Below are positions 34,380 to 47,329 of a DNA stretch of 64,000 nt, piece by piece. Below the pieces are notes generated by a model, which was not told where the DNA came from, did not search any database, and saw only the letters and a list, made by a program, of their open reading frames with translations. The number at the start of each line of letters is the position of its first letter. Within the stretch, counting starts at the first letter, position 1. Both the position numbers and the translations under genes were made by a program. The stretch is taken from NCBI GenBank assembly GCA_964017195.1, contig OZ024887.1, forward strand, positions 65,479,246 through 65,543,245. Direction: 5' to 3'. The stretch comes from Siderastrea radians. Taxonomy: Eukaryota > Cnidaria > Anthozoa > Scleractinia > Rhizangiidae.

Positions 34380-37300
34380 AGTGCTTATTAAAGAAATGTT
34401 TAACAAGAAAGCCTTTCACAAATGTGGTTTTCTAACGAGTCCTTGAGAAACTTAATAAACGAAATATTAGCGAACTCTAAGGGCAACAGGCAGTGAGTAT
34501 AAATTAAGCAACACCCTATTCCTTACAATATAGAATAAAGAACTTTTCCGGAAATGCGTGCAAATTCAATAGAGACTAAAGTGAAGTTACTGTTCTTTTG
34601 ATATAACTGTCAACTCCAAGTCTACATCCTTAGAATCGTAAATGACAATACATTGGGTTTCTGATGGCAGTTATTGCACTATTGCAGCGAACGAAGAAAG
34701 AAAATAGACTCTATTCAATCTTTTCAGTTTTAACGCCTACTCGATCAACCAATAACTATCGAAATACAACTCTTAATTTAAGTCCGAAAATATAGAACTT
34801 CCAGCGTCCTAGTGCTTTAAAAATTAGGTCTTTTAAGAAGATTCAATTGATTGGTTAAGACAGATAGCCCTTGCATAATCGCGTCTCCTTCAAAACGAGA
34901 AGATTTGGAATGTTGTTGATTTTTTTCGTACAGTTTACGCCTACTGGATAATTCTAGCTGTTAAAAACAAACTTTCTCGGAAAGCCTTTTGTATAATATA
35001 TGCAATTCAAGCTCTGCTGTCAATGGGACTGTTGTCTTGATTGGCAGCGGCATTCAAATAAGAGGTTTTCTGTTGGGTTTTTGTGGGATTAAAGAGTGAC
35101 ACACAATCGCCGCCAATTTACACTATATGGGCTGAACATTTTTGTGAAAGATTCAGAGTTTAGCACCTGCGAGAGCAAAAAAAAGATTTCAACTTATTTC
35201 AATCTTGGATTTTAATCGTGTTTTTTCTTCTTGACGCAAATCGCAGTGAAGCAAAAAAGCTAGGGAAATCAAGGCCGAATTTAGGTGGTAAGTACTGTAC
35301 AGCGTATCGAGCTTAGCTTTAGTTTTTCTTGTTCTAGACGAACTCAATAACCACATAAGCCACAGTAAGTTTTCAGAAACTATACAGACTTCACTGACCA
35401 TGTATCATGGTCGAATTCTGTTTCCTAGTTCTCCAAAGATATAAATACCTTGAACGACACAACTATTTCAGTATATTGGTTATTTATGACAACATTTCCA
35501 TAACCAGTCTGCTCCAGGCGAGAGTTTTATTAGTTTACTACGCGAGAAAAGTAGTCACTGCTTGCCAAATCCGAACTCGTTCCCGATCATCTTCATGGAG
35601 GCCTGTTTTTATTTGACGGCAATGTAAGACCGCTCGTAATGGTGAACGACATTTCAGATTTCTGAATTCAACTGTCCGTCTGTGCTTCATCAGGTTAAAT
35701 TTACAAAACGTAACGAAAAAATCGAACATTGTAACAACCGTCCTTATTTATTATAAAGCTTTTCCTGATAGCGTGGTCGATGTAAAAACATTTATTTTAA
35801 AACAGAGAGTGTTTTAGCTTTCGTGCGGAAATTGTAGCTACTTATATACGTTTGTTTATTTTGGGCACAACGAAATTGACAAACGGTAAATAACGCAAAA
35901 TAGCAATCGCACCGCAGCAGTTTCTTTGCATTCTTACCTCAATTACCGTTAAAAACTTGTCAATATTTATTTTGCAGCTGTTCAGTCAATCATTCTAACT
36001 TTTTTGCAGACAAATGTGTGTTATTGATGTTAAGCAAATATCGATTAAGATGAATTCTCTCTTAGTCTTTAAATGATTATTTGTCATCGGGTTCGGTGAT
36101 GTTAAAATAATTTGATGGGTAAAAAGAGTTGTAAAATAATATATATTTTAATCGTCTAGTACAATCAAGAAATTGCCGATGAATTGAAGATTGAAATGAT
36201 TTATTTTCTGTGGCAAACGAGCTCGTTAAATAGGCAGATGTTCTTGGGCACCACGCATTTGATTAGTTTCTCATTTAAAACTGGCATGCGCACTAATGTT
36301 TCTGGGGTTTTTTTTTTCGTTTTTCTTCTCTTTTATTTATTCGTTTTTAGATGAAAAAAGAAAAAATAATTTATAGGATTTGTCTGAAAATGGAGTAGCA
36401 ATGCGAAACACTCAACTTTTCCATTTGAAAAATACCGAGCTTGTTTACTCGGTTTTCATTTGTTTTCAATGCAAAAATCGTTACGGGACTTCTCCCACTC
36501 TTTACTTATAATACATGAGTGCATTTGTTATAATTCACGTGCTCATATGACCAATTGAGGTAATTAAAAGGCGAACAAAAGAAAACCGACGCATATTTTG
36601 ATGTATACAATTGTTGGTTCTGTCACTGCGGATGGAAAAAAGCAACCACCCACCTTTAGGGTCCTTTTGCTATTCAGACAGAAAGACGCCGAGTAAATAG
36701 TGAATTAATAAAGGGTCTGCACTCAGTTTGTACATATAAAAAAAACGTGCTTCTGCTAATGTGAAACAGTGCAGCTTACGAAAATACGTGATTGTCATTG
36801 TGTTTCTGTTGATGTTGCGTCTATTGACAACGTTTTTAGCCTCTGATCATGAAACTTCTACTTCCGTCAATTCTGAATCAAAACACCATTTAGAACTTAG
36901 GGCAAAGGGATTGTATTTTGTTCTTTAGGATTAGGTTGTGGGTAGCGTAAAGGATTAGTGCGTTTGTGCGTTGAAGTATTCATTTACAGTGAGTTTTCGG
37001 AAGCTTAGCGTTTAGATGATTTAGTGTACTTCGCAAGAGTTTAAACGTTTGCATGAGGGACGGTCGTTTCTCTCAGCAACCTGACCTTCAGTTGACATCA
37101 ATTTTATTGCCTGTTTGTTAGTGAGGGAAAACTTTTACGGTATGAAAAAAGTATTCTCAGATGGTGCGTTTGTAAGCCTACATGCTAAAAACAGTCCTTT
37201 TAACAAATTTCTTTTACATAATGATCACAGTTGAGGATCCGCTGTCATCTGTGCTTCTCCGTTAATTGACAGCGGCACTTTAGAAAACCGATTTTCACTG

Positions 37301-39955
37301 GGCCATTTATAAGCAGCTTCGGTTGATATAAGTGAGAGACAATCTTTGATAACTTACGCCGCTGTCTCTTTTCAAAAGACATAGAAATTTCAATTGCACC
37401 TGTAAAGAAGAAGAGTTTTTGAAAAAGTCTTTTCGGTCTCAAGTTTCAATCACAATTTTTCCCTTGAAGAAACATATGAGGAATGACTGTGTGTGCCAAA
37501 AGAAGAAATTACAGAAGTCGAGGAAAGCTTGAGAAGTTTGGTGAACATTAAACAGGTAGTATAGGTTCTTTGTGGTGAGTTGAGTTGAGTTTTGTGTCCG
37601 CTAATAGTGATCAGCAGATGCAGCTTCCAGTTGGTGATAAACAAAAACAAAAAAACGAAACAAAAATTACAACGAAGAAAAGAAAATGGAGGCTTATTTA
37701 ACCAATTTTGTAAGCGAATCGTATCCTATCCATTTGCAGAGTTAAACATGAAATCATTTGGCTTTTAGCTTCAGCTTTTGAGTCTGTGGTTGAAATCTTT
37801 AAAGCCCCTGCAAACGCCCCCGCAAGAATTGCTTCGGAGGCAAAATTATCTGCAATAACTTGCTTTTTATGTGCGAATGGGCAAACTTTTTGGAACAGTT
37901 TTCTCAGTTTACCAACTTCAGTTGGTAAATAAACTAGCTGTTGTGTTTTAAATTTTCAAATTTGTCACATTCTTATAGGCCTTTTACTTTTGAGTTAAAA
38001 TTTATTTTTTATGTTAAAAGCATAAGAGTATTTTCTCAAATGACATTGAACTGTTTCTTCAGTTAACGTCTTATTCATTTCCACAGTTTTCTTGCCGACA
38101 AATTAGTCCTTTTATGTAAATAACGTACGCAAAGGTTTTTTTTTTTAACTTATGTCTGAAATTGTCAAAACCTAAAGGAACAGTGCGTTGCTATAAATAC
38201 TTGGCGCTTTAGGTTAATGAATTTTAATTTTTTTTTTAGCTCCACAAACCACTCTCACTTTTCCTGCAAAGAGATCCTACACGTGTGAATGTCTCTTAGA
38301 CTGTCGAAAACTGTTTCCAGACTGAGCTTAGCTTATTTTCCCGGAATTTATACATTTAAATTCCTAGCAAAGTTGCGGTAACTGTCTTTATAATTCCATC
38401 ATAAAAGTGAGAAAAAAATCATGTGGCAATCGAACCCGCTGAGCAAGGAGGTTATTTCTTGACGGAATTTATCATGCATCCAATTTGTATCAACAATTTT
38501 TTCTCGCTACCACTTTAATGCACTGTTGAGCACACAGATGATCAGAAGAAAAACTCATCATCAAGGAAATCCAATTATATTGTCGTGATTAAAGGCCAAA
38601 TTCTCGTAAATGTCATTGAAGGTACTCTGTAACAGTTGGTTAGGAGAATCAGTTTCTCAAGATTGGGGCTGATAAAGGTGTTGTTTGTCTCTAGTCAGTA
38701 ATCAAACCACTTAATCCAGTAATGTGGTTCCAGCGTTTGATTCTGTGGGTGAAATTTTAAGGTGTGACCACATGAAAGCTTCTGAGCACAACTTTTCTGC
38801 GTTTTTACTTTGTTGTCTTTTTGGTTTGTCTGCTTGTTTGTTTGTTTCTTTTTTCCCTTATTTTTCCCTAAGAAACTTGCGATAATTTTTGTCAGTCATA
38901 CCATTAAGGTGAAAGCATTGCTGTTAAAATAAAGTTGGACTAGATAGCTGCACAATAACAGTTCGTCCTTCGGCAGGGTTTTCTTAACAAGTCGGACATA
39001 GCACTTAATCAATAGGTGAAAACATAAACAGTGCTATGTCTTCAGTGTTATTTAGCTTTTCGAGCGAGGTCGCCTTATGGGAAACATGAGCTTTTTAATA
39101 ACGTCCCCAGTTAAAAAGCATTTTGATATTTGGTGTGAGATCAAATTTGCCCTTTTAATGTAAACATTTTATGGCATCTTTACGAGTGTTCGACTCTAGA
39201 CACACATGCTTTTCTTCAGTTGTCATTGTTGAAAGAAGCTTTTCTTTTTTCTGTTTGATATCTGATCGCCTTTTATTTATCATAATGTCACACTGAATGC
39301 TTTACACCTGTCAGTGAAAAAAGAACTGGATTAACTTCGCTAACAAATTGTCCGATCCGGAATCTTATTATCTTTGCATGCATCCCTTTCTGTTTGCCCG
39401 CAAATCTTAAGCAACAATTAATGAAAAAGTATCCTTATCTTTCATTTTTGAGTACCTTATACCGCATACTTTCTTGTTCTCGCCACGCTGCGACAATACA
39501 CTTGGTGACGCAAGAATTTTACACCGTAAACCAAGAAAAAGATAATAAAAGTCTGTTTGGTTTTCCTTGCCACCATGCGGTGTCTTAGAAACTGTGAAAT
39601 GATTTGTGTGGTATGCTTATAGTTAACCGTCTCGTATAAGAAAAACACTGTAGTAAAATAGATGACAATCTGAAAGGTGTGTCATGGCTTGATGCCTGAG
39701 AAACCAAGAAGCTTTCGATGATCATGAAAAGAATAGTATGTAATTCCCCCTGCCCTAACACCGTATTAGCATCTCAATGTCGCGAGCGCTAGCTTCATGA
39801 AGTCTTCACGGATGGACCAACTTGAAGGTTTGTGTTTAAAGTGGACAGCTTTTAAAATATCTAAAATATTCGCCTATTGTTAGAACCCGCCAAGAAAGGC
39901 CGCCCAAATAAATGCTCTTCTCTCTGACACGAAAAATCGATTGTTCTCGAATTGG
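34380..39955. other. Long stretch without a recognisable gene
   Basis: AT-rich, no reading frame above 70 codons, and no splice-consistent exon chain seen. It contains scattered satellite fragments and a short palindrome TTTACCAACTTCAGTTGGTAA at 37908. It could be intron or intergenic DNA. Confidence 0.5.
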
Positions 39956-40359
39956 CTATGGTCAGGGTCGTAACCAGGTATATGGGATCAGGGATCACAG
40001 CCTCGGGATCGGGATCATGGACCCGGGATCCCGGGTCACAAGTGATGGGATCCGGATCAGCCAATTTTTTTTTGGTCTTGGAGGGGATCAAGGATCGATC
40101 GCTTTTTAGATACTTTATTCTTTATGAGAAACAAGAATATTCCGTTTTGCAAGGAAAAAGTCCCCTTTTCAGGACTATTGAAAAAGCTTTTAACCTTTAT
40201 ACTTCAATTCTTTTACGTTTCCGTCACGCAATCAGCTGTTTAAAGCTTTTCTCGCTCGTATTTCATGTTGCATAACTTTGCGGTTTCCGCTTTGTCGGAC
40301 TCTCTGAGAAATCGGATACTCGCTTATCGGTACCATGCGTTCATGATGCGGGATTGACT

Positions 40360-42960
40360 ATGGACAAGTCAAGGAAAAGAAGTCAAGAACGACGGTATGA
40401 CAGTTTAACTTCTATTTTGCAATTATTACCATACCCCTACCGTATTGATCTGTTGATATCATGGTTGTAAAATGCTGCGCGCAAATTGAAGGCCACTGTT
40501 CTTCATATTTCTAGATCACGTTCCTATTCCTGGTCGCCAGCCAGAGAACGGTCACGGCGATCAGAAAGTCGAAGACGATCATCAAGTCGGTCAGTTAACT
40601 GTTCTTTTATGTTTTATCCAGCACTAATTCCTTTATAAAGCTTGATAGATGTATGTTGCTTTATCTATAACTAATGATATATTGCAATGCGCAACGGTAT
40701 CAGAAGATTAAAGGATCCTTAAGTCAGGCACGCCTTTGTTATTGTTTTGATATGAAATTTGCGATCAAATTACTCGTCGAACGTGACAAAACGTCAACAG
40801 TTCAACTGGTAAAAATATAAATTGTAGCCTGAAGCTGAAATTTCTTCGCTTGTTTTTTATTTTGGTGCCAGTAAAGGGGGCTTTCGATTATTTTCAGCGC
40901 ATTTTGGCGGCTGTCCAAAAACCTAGAACTCAGGGAATGTTGGTGTTCGTAAGCCGGCCAGCCTCCCAGTCCGCCTACCCAATAGCAAACTATATTCAGC
41001 GAGCGCTCGCGGAATATGATTTACAAGCGAATCTAGAATCATAAAGGTTTGGAATCTTGTTTAATTGGGTATTCTTGACTTTAACATCACCATAAAACAC
41101 AAAAGGCGAATGCACGGAGGGCAGAAATGTTTCCATTACTCACTCGATCACGCCGCTCTAACCACCGCTCCGAACAGCATTTAGTTCTAATTGGCACTAG
41201 ATAAAGCGAGAACATTTCACGTTCATTTCAAATAGAAGAAACTCTTTTGTTAATAGCTTTTATTTTCTTTGTTATCATCGCACAGGATGGATATTCATTT
41301 CAATTTTCAAAATACATGAATTGCCATGAAAACAAAACGTACTGCAGCTAGCTAAGGTGTCGACTGCGGCTAACAGATCTGATTTACAAAGATTCTGTTC
41401 GCAAACCATTCTTTCTCCTCCTTTTCTGCAATTCCAGGGATTAGTTTATGGAAAAAATCGAAGTGTTGTTCTTAGGCATCGAAGGCTTTGAAGCTGTCGC
41501 TTTAGCGTCGCTACCGGCACTGCAGAGCGAGTCCCGTCGTCACATTTAGAAGACCAAAACATTTCAGCGCGTGAAGAACGCGCACCGTAATGAAGTAAAC
41601 TGTCGGCGAATAAGTTTGACCAGCGTTTCAATCTATTGGATACCTTTTGCTTGACTAGTGCAATAACCAAGAAGGTCCTTGAATAATGATTTCTTTCATA
41701 AGCTTGACTGTTTTGGTACTGCCACGCAAAGAAGAGCATAAACCGCTTAGAGTCCTGGCGCTGTCTCGCACATTTCACGAGAAAAAAAGCAAACAACACC
41801 AAAATAACCAGCCAGATGTAACCGCTATTAATTTTTTAAGGCCAAGAAAGTGAATGAAGGCCTAAACTGGCCGTATTGGCGCGGATGTAGCCGGATTTCA
41901 ATTCACTGTGAAAAAATCCTGATTTTAGATGGCATAGAAAATGGCGGATTTCTCACTCGATGCGCGCAGAGCACTGTGGGTGACTAGGATCCTTTAAGAA
42001 GTAAATAATTTCAGTGATAATAGAGAACAATGCACCAGAATTGGTCAGATACATTGCCCTTGACACTTCTTAAGATCCCGTTTTCTTTACTCAGATCTCG
42101 GAAATCTCAGTCGAAAAGATCCAGATCTCGTTCGCCGAATCGTCATCACAGACATGAATTGCACGAACGACAAAGGTAAAGCTTTAGTTTATTGTAAACC
42201 TGACACCCTGTTGTGTGATGACTGCTGTGATAACAAGTCACGCTGGCGAGTAATATCACTAGTATATCACAGCAAGCGAACAAGCGAAAATATTGCGGGC
42301 AGAGAGAGAAATGCACATCCTCGATGATAAGACACTGTCTATTCTAGTAAGCAAAGTTTTTTAAACGTGCTTTGCTTCTGTCCAGTTTTTCGAAGCCCTT
42401 GACCATCACTTTCATCATGCTTTCGGGGTAACCTCGTTCCCAGGGCGTTTACTTCGGGGACAAAATAAATCGATTGGTACCTGCTCACTACAAAAGGCAT
42501 CGTAGGCTATTGAGCTACTATACCTTATTTCCAACTCCTACCTCCGGAAATCCCTCCGAGTAGTACAATATTTGTCAGGTACGGAGCAACAGAAAAATAA
42601 TGAAAAATTATGGCGCAGGTCGGGGAATTCGGATAATTTTTTTGTCTGATTTCTTGCATGAATATTTTTTATCTTGGTAAAACGTTAAGCCAAGTCGAAT
42701 CAGGGAGTTTTAATTAAAAGAAAAACTGTCGTTAATCTTGTCAGTTTTATCGTATTGTTTTATAGCGCGTTTTCTAGTGTTCATACGAATTTTACATTTC
42801 TCAATCAAGAAAGTTTTTTAAAAAGTAAGCTAATCAAGTAATGTGTAATGGACCGAGCATTTTTCACAAGCAAGCAACAGAATTCCAGTTATTCCTTAAT
42901 ACATCATGGAAGAGAAGATGAGAACTTGATTCAGAATGAGCAAATGAAGATCTACTTCAG
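40360..42960 (+). CDS. RS-rich protein, four 5' exons (gene incomplete)
   Basis: Exons at 40360-40394, 40515-40589, 42095-42175 and 42889-42960 join without breaking the frame. Every junction is phase 2, and exons 2-4 are 75, 81 and 72 bp. Donors are CG|GTATGA, CG|GTCAGT, AG|GTAAAG and AG|GTAAAT; acceptors are TTTCTAG, TTTACTCAG and AATTCCAG. The 87-residue product starts MDKSRKRSQERR and continues as Arg-Ser dipeptides (ERSRRSESRRRSSSR, then KRSRSRSPNRHH), before a less biased stretch (LIHHGREDENLIQNEQMK). RS domains mark nuclear pre-mRNA splicing factors or their kinases; no RNA-binding domain is seen, so the subfamily is open. The last donor is open-ended and no later exon was found. All four exons lie within one TIR element. 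Confidence 0.7.
40596..42090. other. Intron 2 of the RS-rich gene
   Basis: No transposase or other gene is recognised; a minus-strand frame at 41446-41802 shows no family features. Confidence 0.45.
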
Positions 42961-43715
42961 GTAAATACACTTTATTGTTATTAATGAATGATAAATCGAC
43001 GTCGGGGAGACTTAACTTAATCAAATCTCTCTATGGGATCATAAAATTTATGTGGGATCAGGGATCAAATGTTGCCACATTTTGGGGATCAGGGATCCAA
43101 ATTTAGAGCTAAAATTTGGGATCAGCGATGAAAAAATATACCTGGTTACGACCCTGCTATGGTTGTTACGTTGTTTTGACAGAGACCATTAACATGTGGC
43201 CCCTTTAAATTACAAACAAACCATCAAAAAACTAAACTGCCGTTATAAAATGAAATGGTACTTGTCATTCCGTAAGGAAAGTTTCAAAATGGTATTTGTT
43301 TCATTCACCTTACTTCACTTCTTTCTAGTTGATATGCAGTAATACCGTTTGTTTCTTTATTTACGGGATGGATCTGAGTCCTTGTGGATCAGGCCATATT
43401 TCATTAAAAAAAATACAGGCTCGAGACTTCCTAACGTATGAAACTAGGTTCGTTATAACGTGATTGACGTGAAGAAATATGTGATATAAGACACAATTAA
43501 ATTCAGTCATTGATACATCTGAAAGCCAATTTATATTCTATTTTGGAAGGAAGGTTTAGCACTTTAAACAAGAGTGGTCTTTGTTATGGAGGACGATAAT
43601 GTTAAATTATTTTCTTTAATCGCTTTTTGCTGTGAGTAAATATTGTTTTTTTCCCGAAAACTCGTTTACGTTTATACCGGAACAAAGTTCTTGCAAAGGG
43701 GCGATTTCAATAAAT

Positions 43716-43845
43716 CTAGCTTGGACGATTCATTTGAGATTCGTGAAAAATCTCATTACTGAATCTTTTTGGTCGGCACCAAGGATCTCCATACATGGAG
43801 TGACTACCAGAATCTCCTCTGCGCTGACCAAAACGATCGCGGCCT
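43716..43845 (-). CDS. Candidate terminal exon, Arg/Gly/Ser-rich
   Basis: On the minus strand a good acceptor (TTTTTTGTCCCCAG) is followed by a frame reading GRDRFGQRRGDSGSHSMYGD, then PWCRPKRFSNEIFHESQMNR, PS and stop. The composition resembles low-complexity tails of RNA-binding proteins. It lies outside the 39963-43156 element and on the opposite strand to its exons. No AATAAA is seen just downstream and earlier exons were not identified. Confidence 0.35.
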
Positions 43846-44635
43846 CTGGGGACAAAAAATATAACTTCTCACAGCGATGTAAAATACGCAGAATTCTTAC
43901 ATACCTTTTACGGCAGTAGCATGGAGGTTCTTAGAAAAACGCTCCTTTCGAATACAGAAAAAAAAAAGCGTCGAGCGTCATACTTCGATTTCTGTTGCTA
44001 GGGCAGCCGCTTTAATCAACTAATTACGGCATCAAAACCTTTTTTATTTTAATCTTTTCATAAATTATGTCTGTTAACCTGAAAGTGCTTGCTAGTAATT
44101 TATTTAGTTTAACATATTTCATGCATAGCTTCTATTGAAAGTGAAAAGGACAGTGGACTGAGAACGCCATTGTGCGAGATGCATCTCCCGCATGGCTTCT
44201 CGGGGGAAAGCTGCTCATGTATAATGGGCTCCGCTCGCTTTATTCAGCATTACCAATTCAGTGACCTCGCTATCTCCACATTTAACCCAGAAGTTTGTGA
44301 TATGGTTGTACCTTTTGAGTCTGTGGATTAAATCCCACGGTGTAATCATTCAAATGAAAGCTTTTGAGGGGTTAGCTTTCCTGTGCTGCCAGCTGCTGTT
44401 TTGTTTTCATTATTGTATAAAATTAAATTTAAGGTTTTATCTTGAATTCTGATTCTGAACGTTCTCAGGAGTGAAAGGGTTAATTAAGAGTTATATTTGA
44501 AATTAAAATGGGGGCTTAGAGTCCAAGCTGTTTTTTTTTTGTTGTTGTTGTTTTTTTGTGACGTTTTGTTCCTTCTATGCTTGATCTTTCAACTGCGAAC
44601 TCCACTCGTAGTTATGTCGATAAGTAGTAAACATG

Positions 44636-45061
44636 TCACCAAAAATGTTTTCGGTTTCTCAATGAAACTAAGTGACGCTGTTTTGTGATATTCATCTTTG
44701 TTGAAGTCGGCACGCAAGCAGGAGGCTTCACCAAAAAATTGCTTCCTTTTATGCCGGTAAAGTCTTCGTGAGTCCACTGGCCTGGACGGTATTTTGCGCT
44801 CAGAATCTGGAATCCACTTTTTATGAACATCCTTCGTAAACTCTGTAGTCTGTTTGATCACCCTTTAAGGCTTCTGTTAATTAACATCATAGTCCTACTC
44901 ATGCTTCGAGTTCTCCGATGTTGCTCGATGCCGTCGTCTTTCCGAGGCGAAACTTTCTTTCCGTCCAGTGTTACAGATTCTCGCCATTTCTGAAATCCGC
45001 AAATTATGTCAATGGCGAGAAGAAGATACAGTAAGCAGACAAGTGCCAAAGCGACATCCAT
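44636..45061 (-). CDS. Unrecognised secreted or anchored protein, possibly broken
   Basis: The ATG at 45061 opens MDVALALVCLLYLLLAIDII, a clear signal peptide or signal anchor. It continues with FQKWRESVTLDGKKVS and a basic region (HRRTRSMSRTMM) to a TGA at 44858. Coding-like sequence continues on both the same frame (to 44636) and the next (DVHKKWIPDSERK...CLRADFNKDEY, to 44589). A donor (AAAGG|GTGATC) overlaps the TGA, so this may be exon 1 of a spliced gene, or a gene interrupted by a stop or frameshift. I do not recognise the family. Confidence 0.4.
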
Positions 45062-45099
45062 CCAACTGTGTTCGTTTGTGCCGGCGTTCTGTTCTGTGA

Positions 45100-46490
45100 T
45101 TACGCCTTTAGAATCTTAAAAGGATCAATTGTTTATCTTGCAGCATCGAATAGTATGATCGGATCAATCCGCTGCGTATGCACACAAAACAACAAAACTT
45201 GGAGGGATATTCGGAGAGTACCCGCTGAAAAACTGATATTTACGTTCTACGTGTAAAATTCACCTGCAGAAATAATTAGTGCCGTTTCAGATTCATACAC
45301 AGAAATCAGAATTTAAATATCACCACGTTTGATTCATGAACAACGCATGCTCATTTCCTGTACACAATCGACACTCGATTTACTCGCAAATTGGTTGAGA
45401 CAGCTTGATCCAATGGAAGTCACAGTGAGGTGCTTCAACCACGATAATTTTGGGCCTTTTGTTTCAGATGACAAAAACACTCTTAGTGTTGGATACTCTA
45501 AAGATTTAAAACGAAAAGATAATAAAAATCTTTCGTTGCGGAAATGGATGGCGAAGCGTCTATCATGTTAAAAGCTGCAGCTGTTTTCGTGAAAAGATGC
45601 ATTACGTAAAGTACTCTATTTTTACTCTAAAATAGGCTTTACCTATATCTTTTCTGCATCAACAAACTGCCGTGCAAAAAACTTCAAGTAAACAGTTTTC
45701 CAAACATCGCCAATTTTGAGCATACGTTTAGTTGGTGTCAAAAGTTATTAATATCGCCTGCAGGCCTCAAAAGATTAATCAACTTTGTTCTTACTATATA
45801 TTCGCGCAAGTATTTCAGTGTTATTATTTAACATACACATGGTGATCGCTTTTGTGGTGGATGCTCAATAAACGTTTTGTGAACGCTGCGTCCAATGACA
45901 GCGCGAATGATTCATCCTTTTTTTGTTGTTGTAGTGTGCGGTGTAATCTTATGGGTGTTCTAAATGCAAATGTTTTAATTAAAGAGTCCCACAGTAGAGT
46001 GGGGTATAAAGGGTGAGGGTTTCTTTTCACAGAAAGTAAAGCATACATTTACGAAAAAGCGAATTCGTCGTCGACCAATGGCTATAACATCACGTTTCAC
46101 GACAACAAAAAACTTTATTCTTATTGAATGGTAATAGTTAAGGAAAATCAAGAAAAAAACCACACATTCTCTGAAGAATAGACGGCCGAGATCAAGCCTT
46201 TGGTCCAAGAACGCCCTCCTGCCGTTACCGCAGCTTGAACAAGATAAGTACTTTTAATTTGTGTTATAAAAATTCAATCCCATTTTCAGTGTTTAAAAGT
46301 GTGACGGGCCTGCGTGACTCCAACGCACGTGCTTTTTAGCCTTTCTAGACTGGAAGAGTTTTGTTCGCACGAATATATCTTTAAGGGAAAGGCTTCTTTT
46401 GCACAATATTACCGTAGGGGCGGTTCCTTGAAAATGTTGTTAAGCAATGGTTGCTGTTTTATAATATGCCAGCTGTTCATGAGTATTGCT
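45100..46490. other. No gene recognised
   Basis: Contains the probable promoter side of the minus-strand frame at 45061. Short frames here show no family features. Confidence 0.4.
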
Positions 46491-46494
46491 TAAG

Positions 46495-47320
46495 TTAGGC
46501 ACTGCATGCTGGGTGATATTGCGTTACAAAGGGCCTGATTTTCTTGTTTTGTTTTTGTCGGAGGGCTTGATTTCTGTCTTCAAAAGTACCGGTAACTTCT
46601 GAGAAGGTTGTTTGAATAAAGTTTTCTGGGTATCCTCTCTCAAGAAGATGTGTTTTAAAGTTTTTACCCCCGACGGATGGCAGGTTGAAAATGGGTGTAC
46701 TGAAATGTTTCAGTGGGCTTAAAGTAGGTGCATACATCTGGCACTGATTCGGTTTTAAATCTTTCGCCTTTGTAAACAGTAGTGTCCAAGAAATTTGTTT
46801 CTGTTTTGGATACTTCAGCCGTGAACTTAATAGTTTGATGGTGTTTGCTAGCTTGTTCAATGAACTTTATAATCTTCAATTTGGTTGTGCCCCAGAGGGA
46901 GAAGATGTCATAAATGAATCATTCCCAGCCGAGCGGTTTTAAAGTGCTTTGATTTAAGATCTCTGCTGCTACCTTAGCCATGAAAATATTTGCAAAACAA
47001 ACGCCGTTTTGGTGCCCATGCCAGTTCCATGTACCGGTATCTGTACATAGTTTTCTTCATTAAATTGAAAAGAGTTTTTCCACTAAGATAAGTTTCTTGA
47101 GCGCTCATTACAGTAGTGACGTAGAGATAAGAGGTTCATTTCTGTGGAATGCTTTGTCTGCGTTGCATAGAACCGTGGTATATTTGTATATAAGCTTGTG
47201 AGGTCCACTGAACAAAGATTATGTTTTCTGAAACCTCGATTTCCCTACGAAGTCAATGAAGAGAGTCGTATCTTTCAGTTATGACTTTTATTGTTGTGTC
47301 ATAGACTGAGGGAAATTATT
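46495..47320 (-). pseudogene. Penelope-like reverse transcriptase, degenerate
   Basis: Reading the minus strand from 47209 across several frames gives VDLTSLYTNIP, FQFNEENYVQI, GTGMGTK, NIFMAKVAAEIL, FIYDIFSLWGTTKLK, IKFTAEVSKTE, FLDTTVYKGERFK, FKPTETFQYTHF and LLERGYPENFIQTT. These are ordered motifs of Penelope-like element reverse transcriptases. There is a stop just before FIYD, the catalytic Asp pair is FIYD rather than FIDD, and frameshifts occur near 46670, 46980 and 47130. The endonuclease domain is not seen. It cannot be active. Confidence 0.85.
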
Positions 47321-47329
47321 AACGAATGT

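Larger units (their letters stand above)
39963..43156. mobile_element. 3.2 kb hAT-like TIR element enclosing RS-rich exons
   Basis: The inverted ends CAGGGTCGTAACCAGGTATA are perfect for 20 bp. CTATGGT flanks both (39956-39962 and 43157-43163). The CAGGG start suggests hAT, whose usual duplication is 8 bp; here I see 7. Both subterminal regions repeat GGGATC in the same orientation. No transposase frame is visible, so it is non-autonomous. Four in-phase exons of an RS-rich protein lie inside. Confidence 0.75.
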
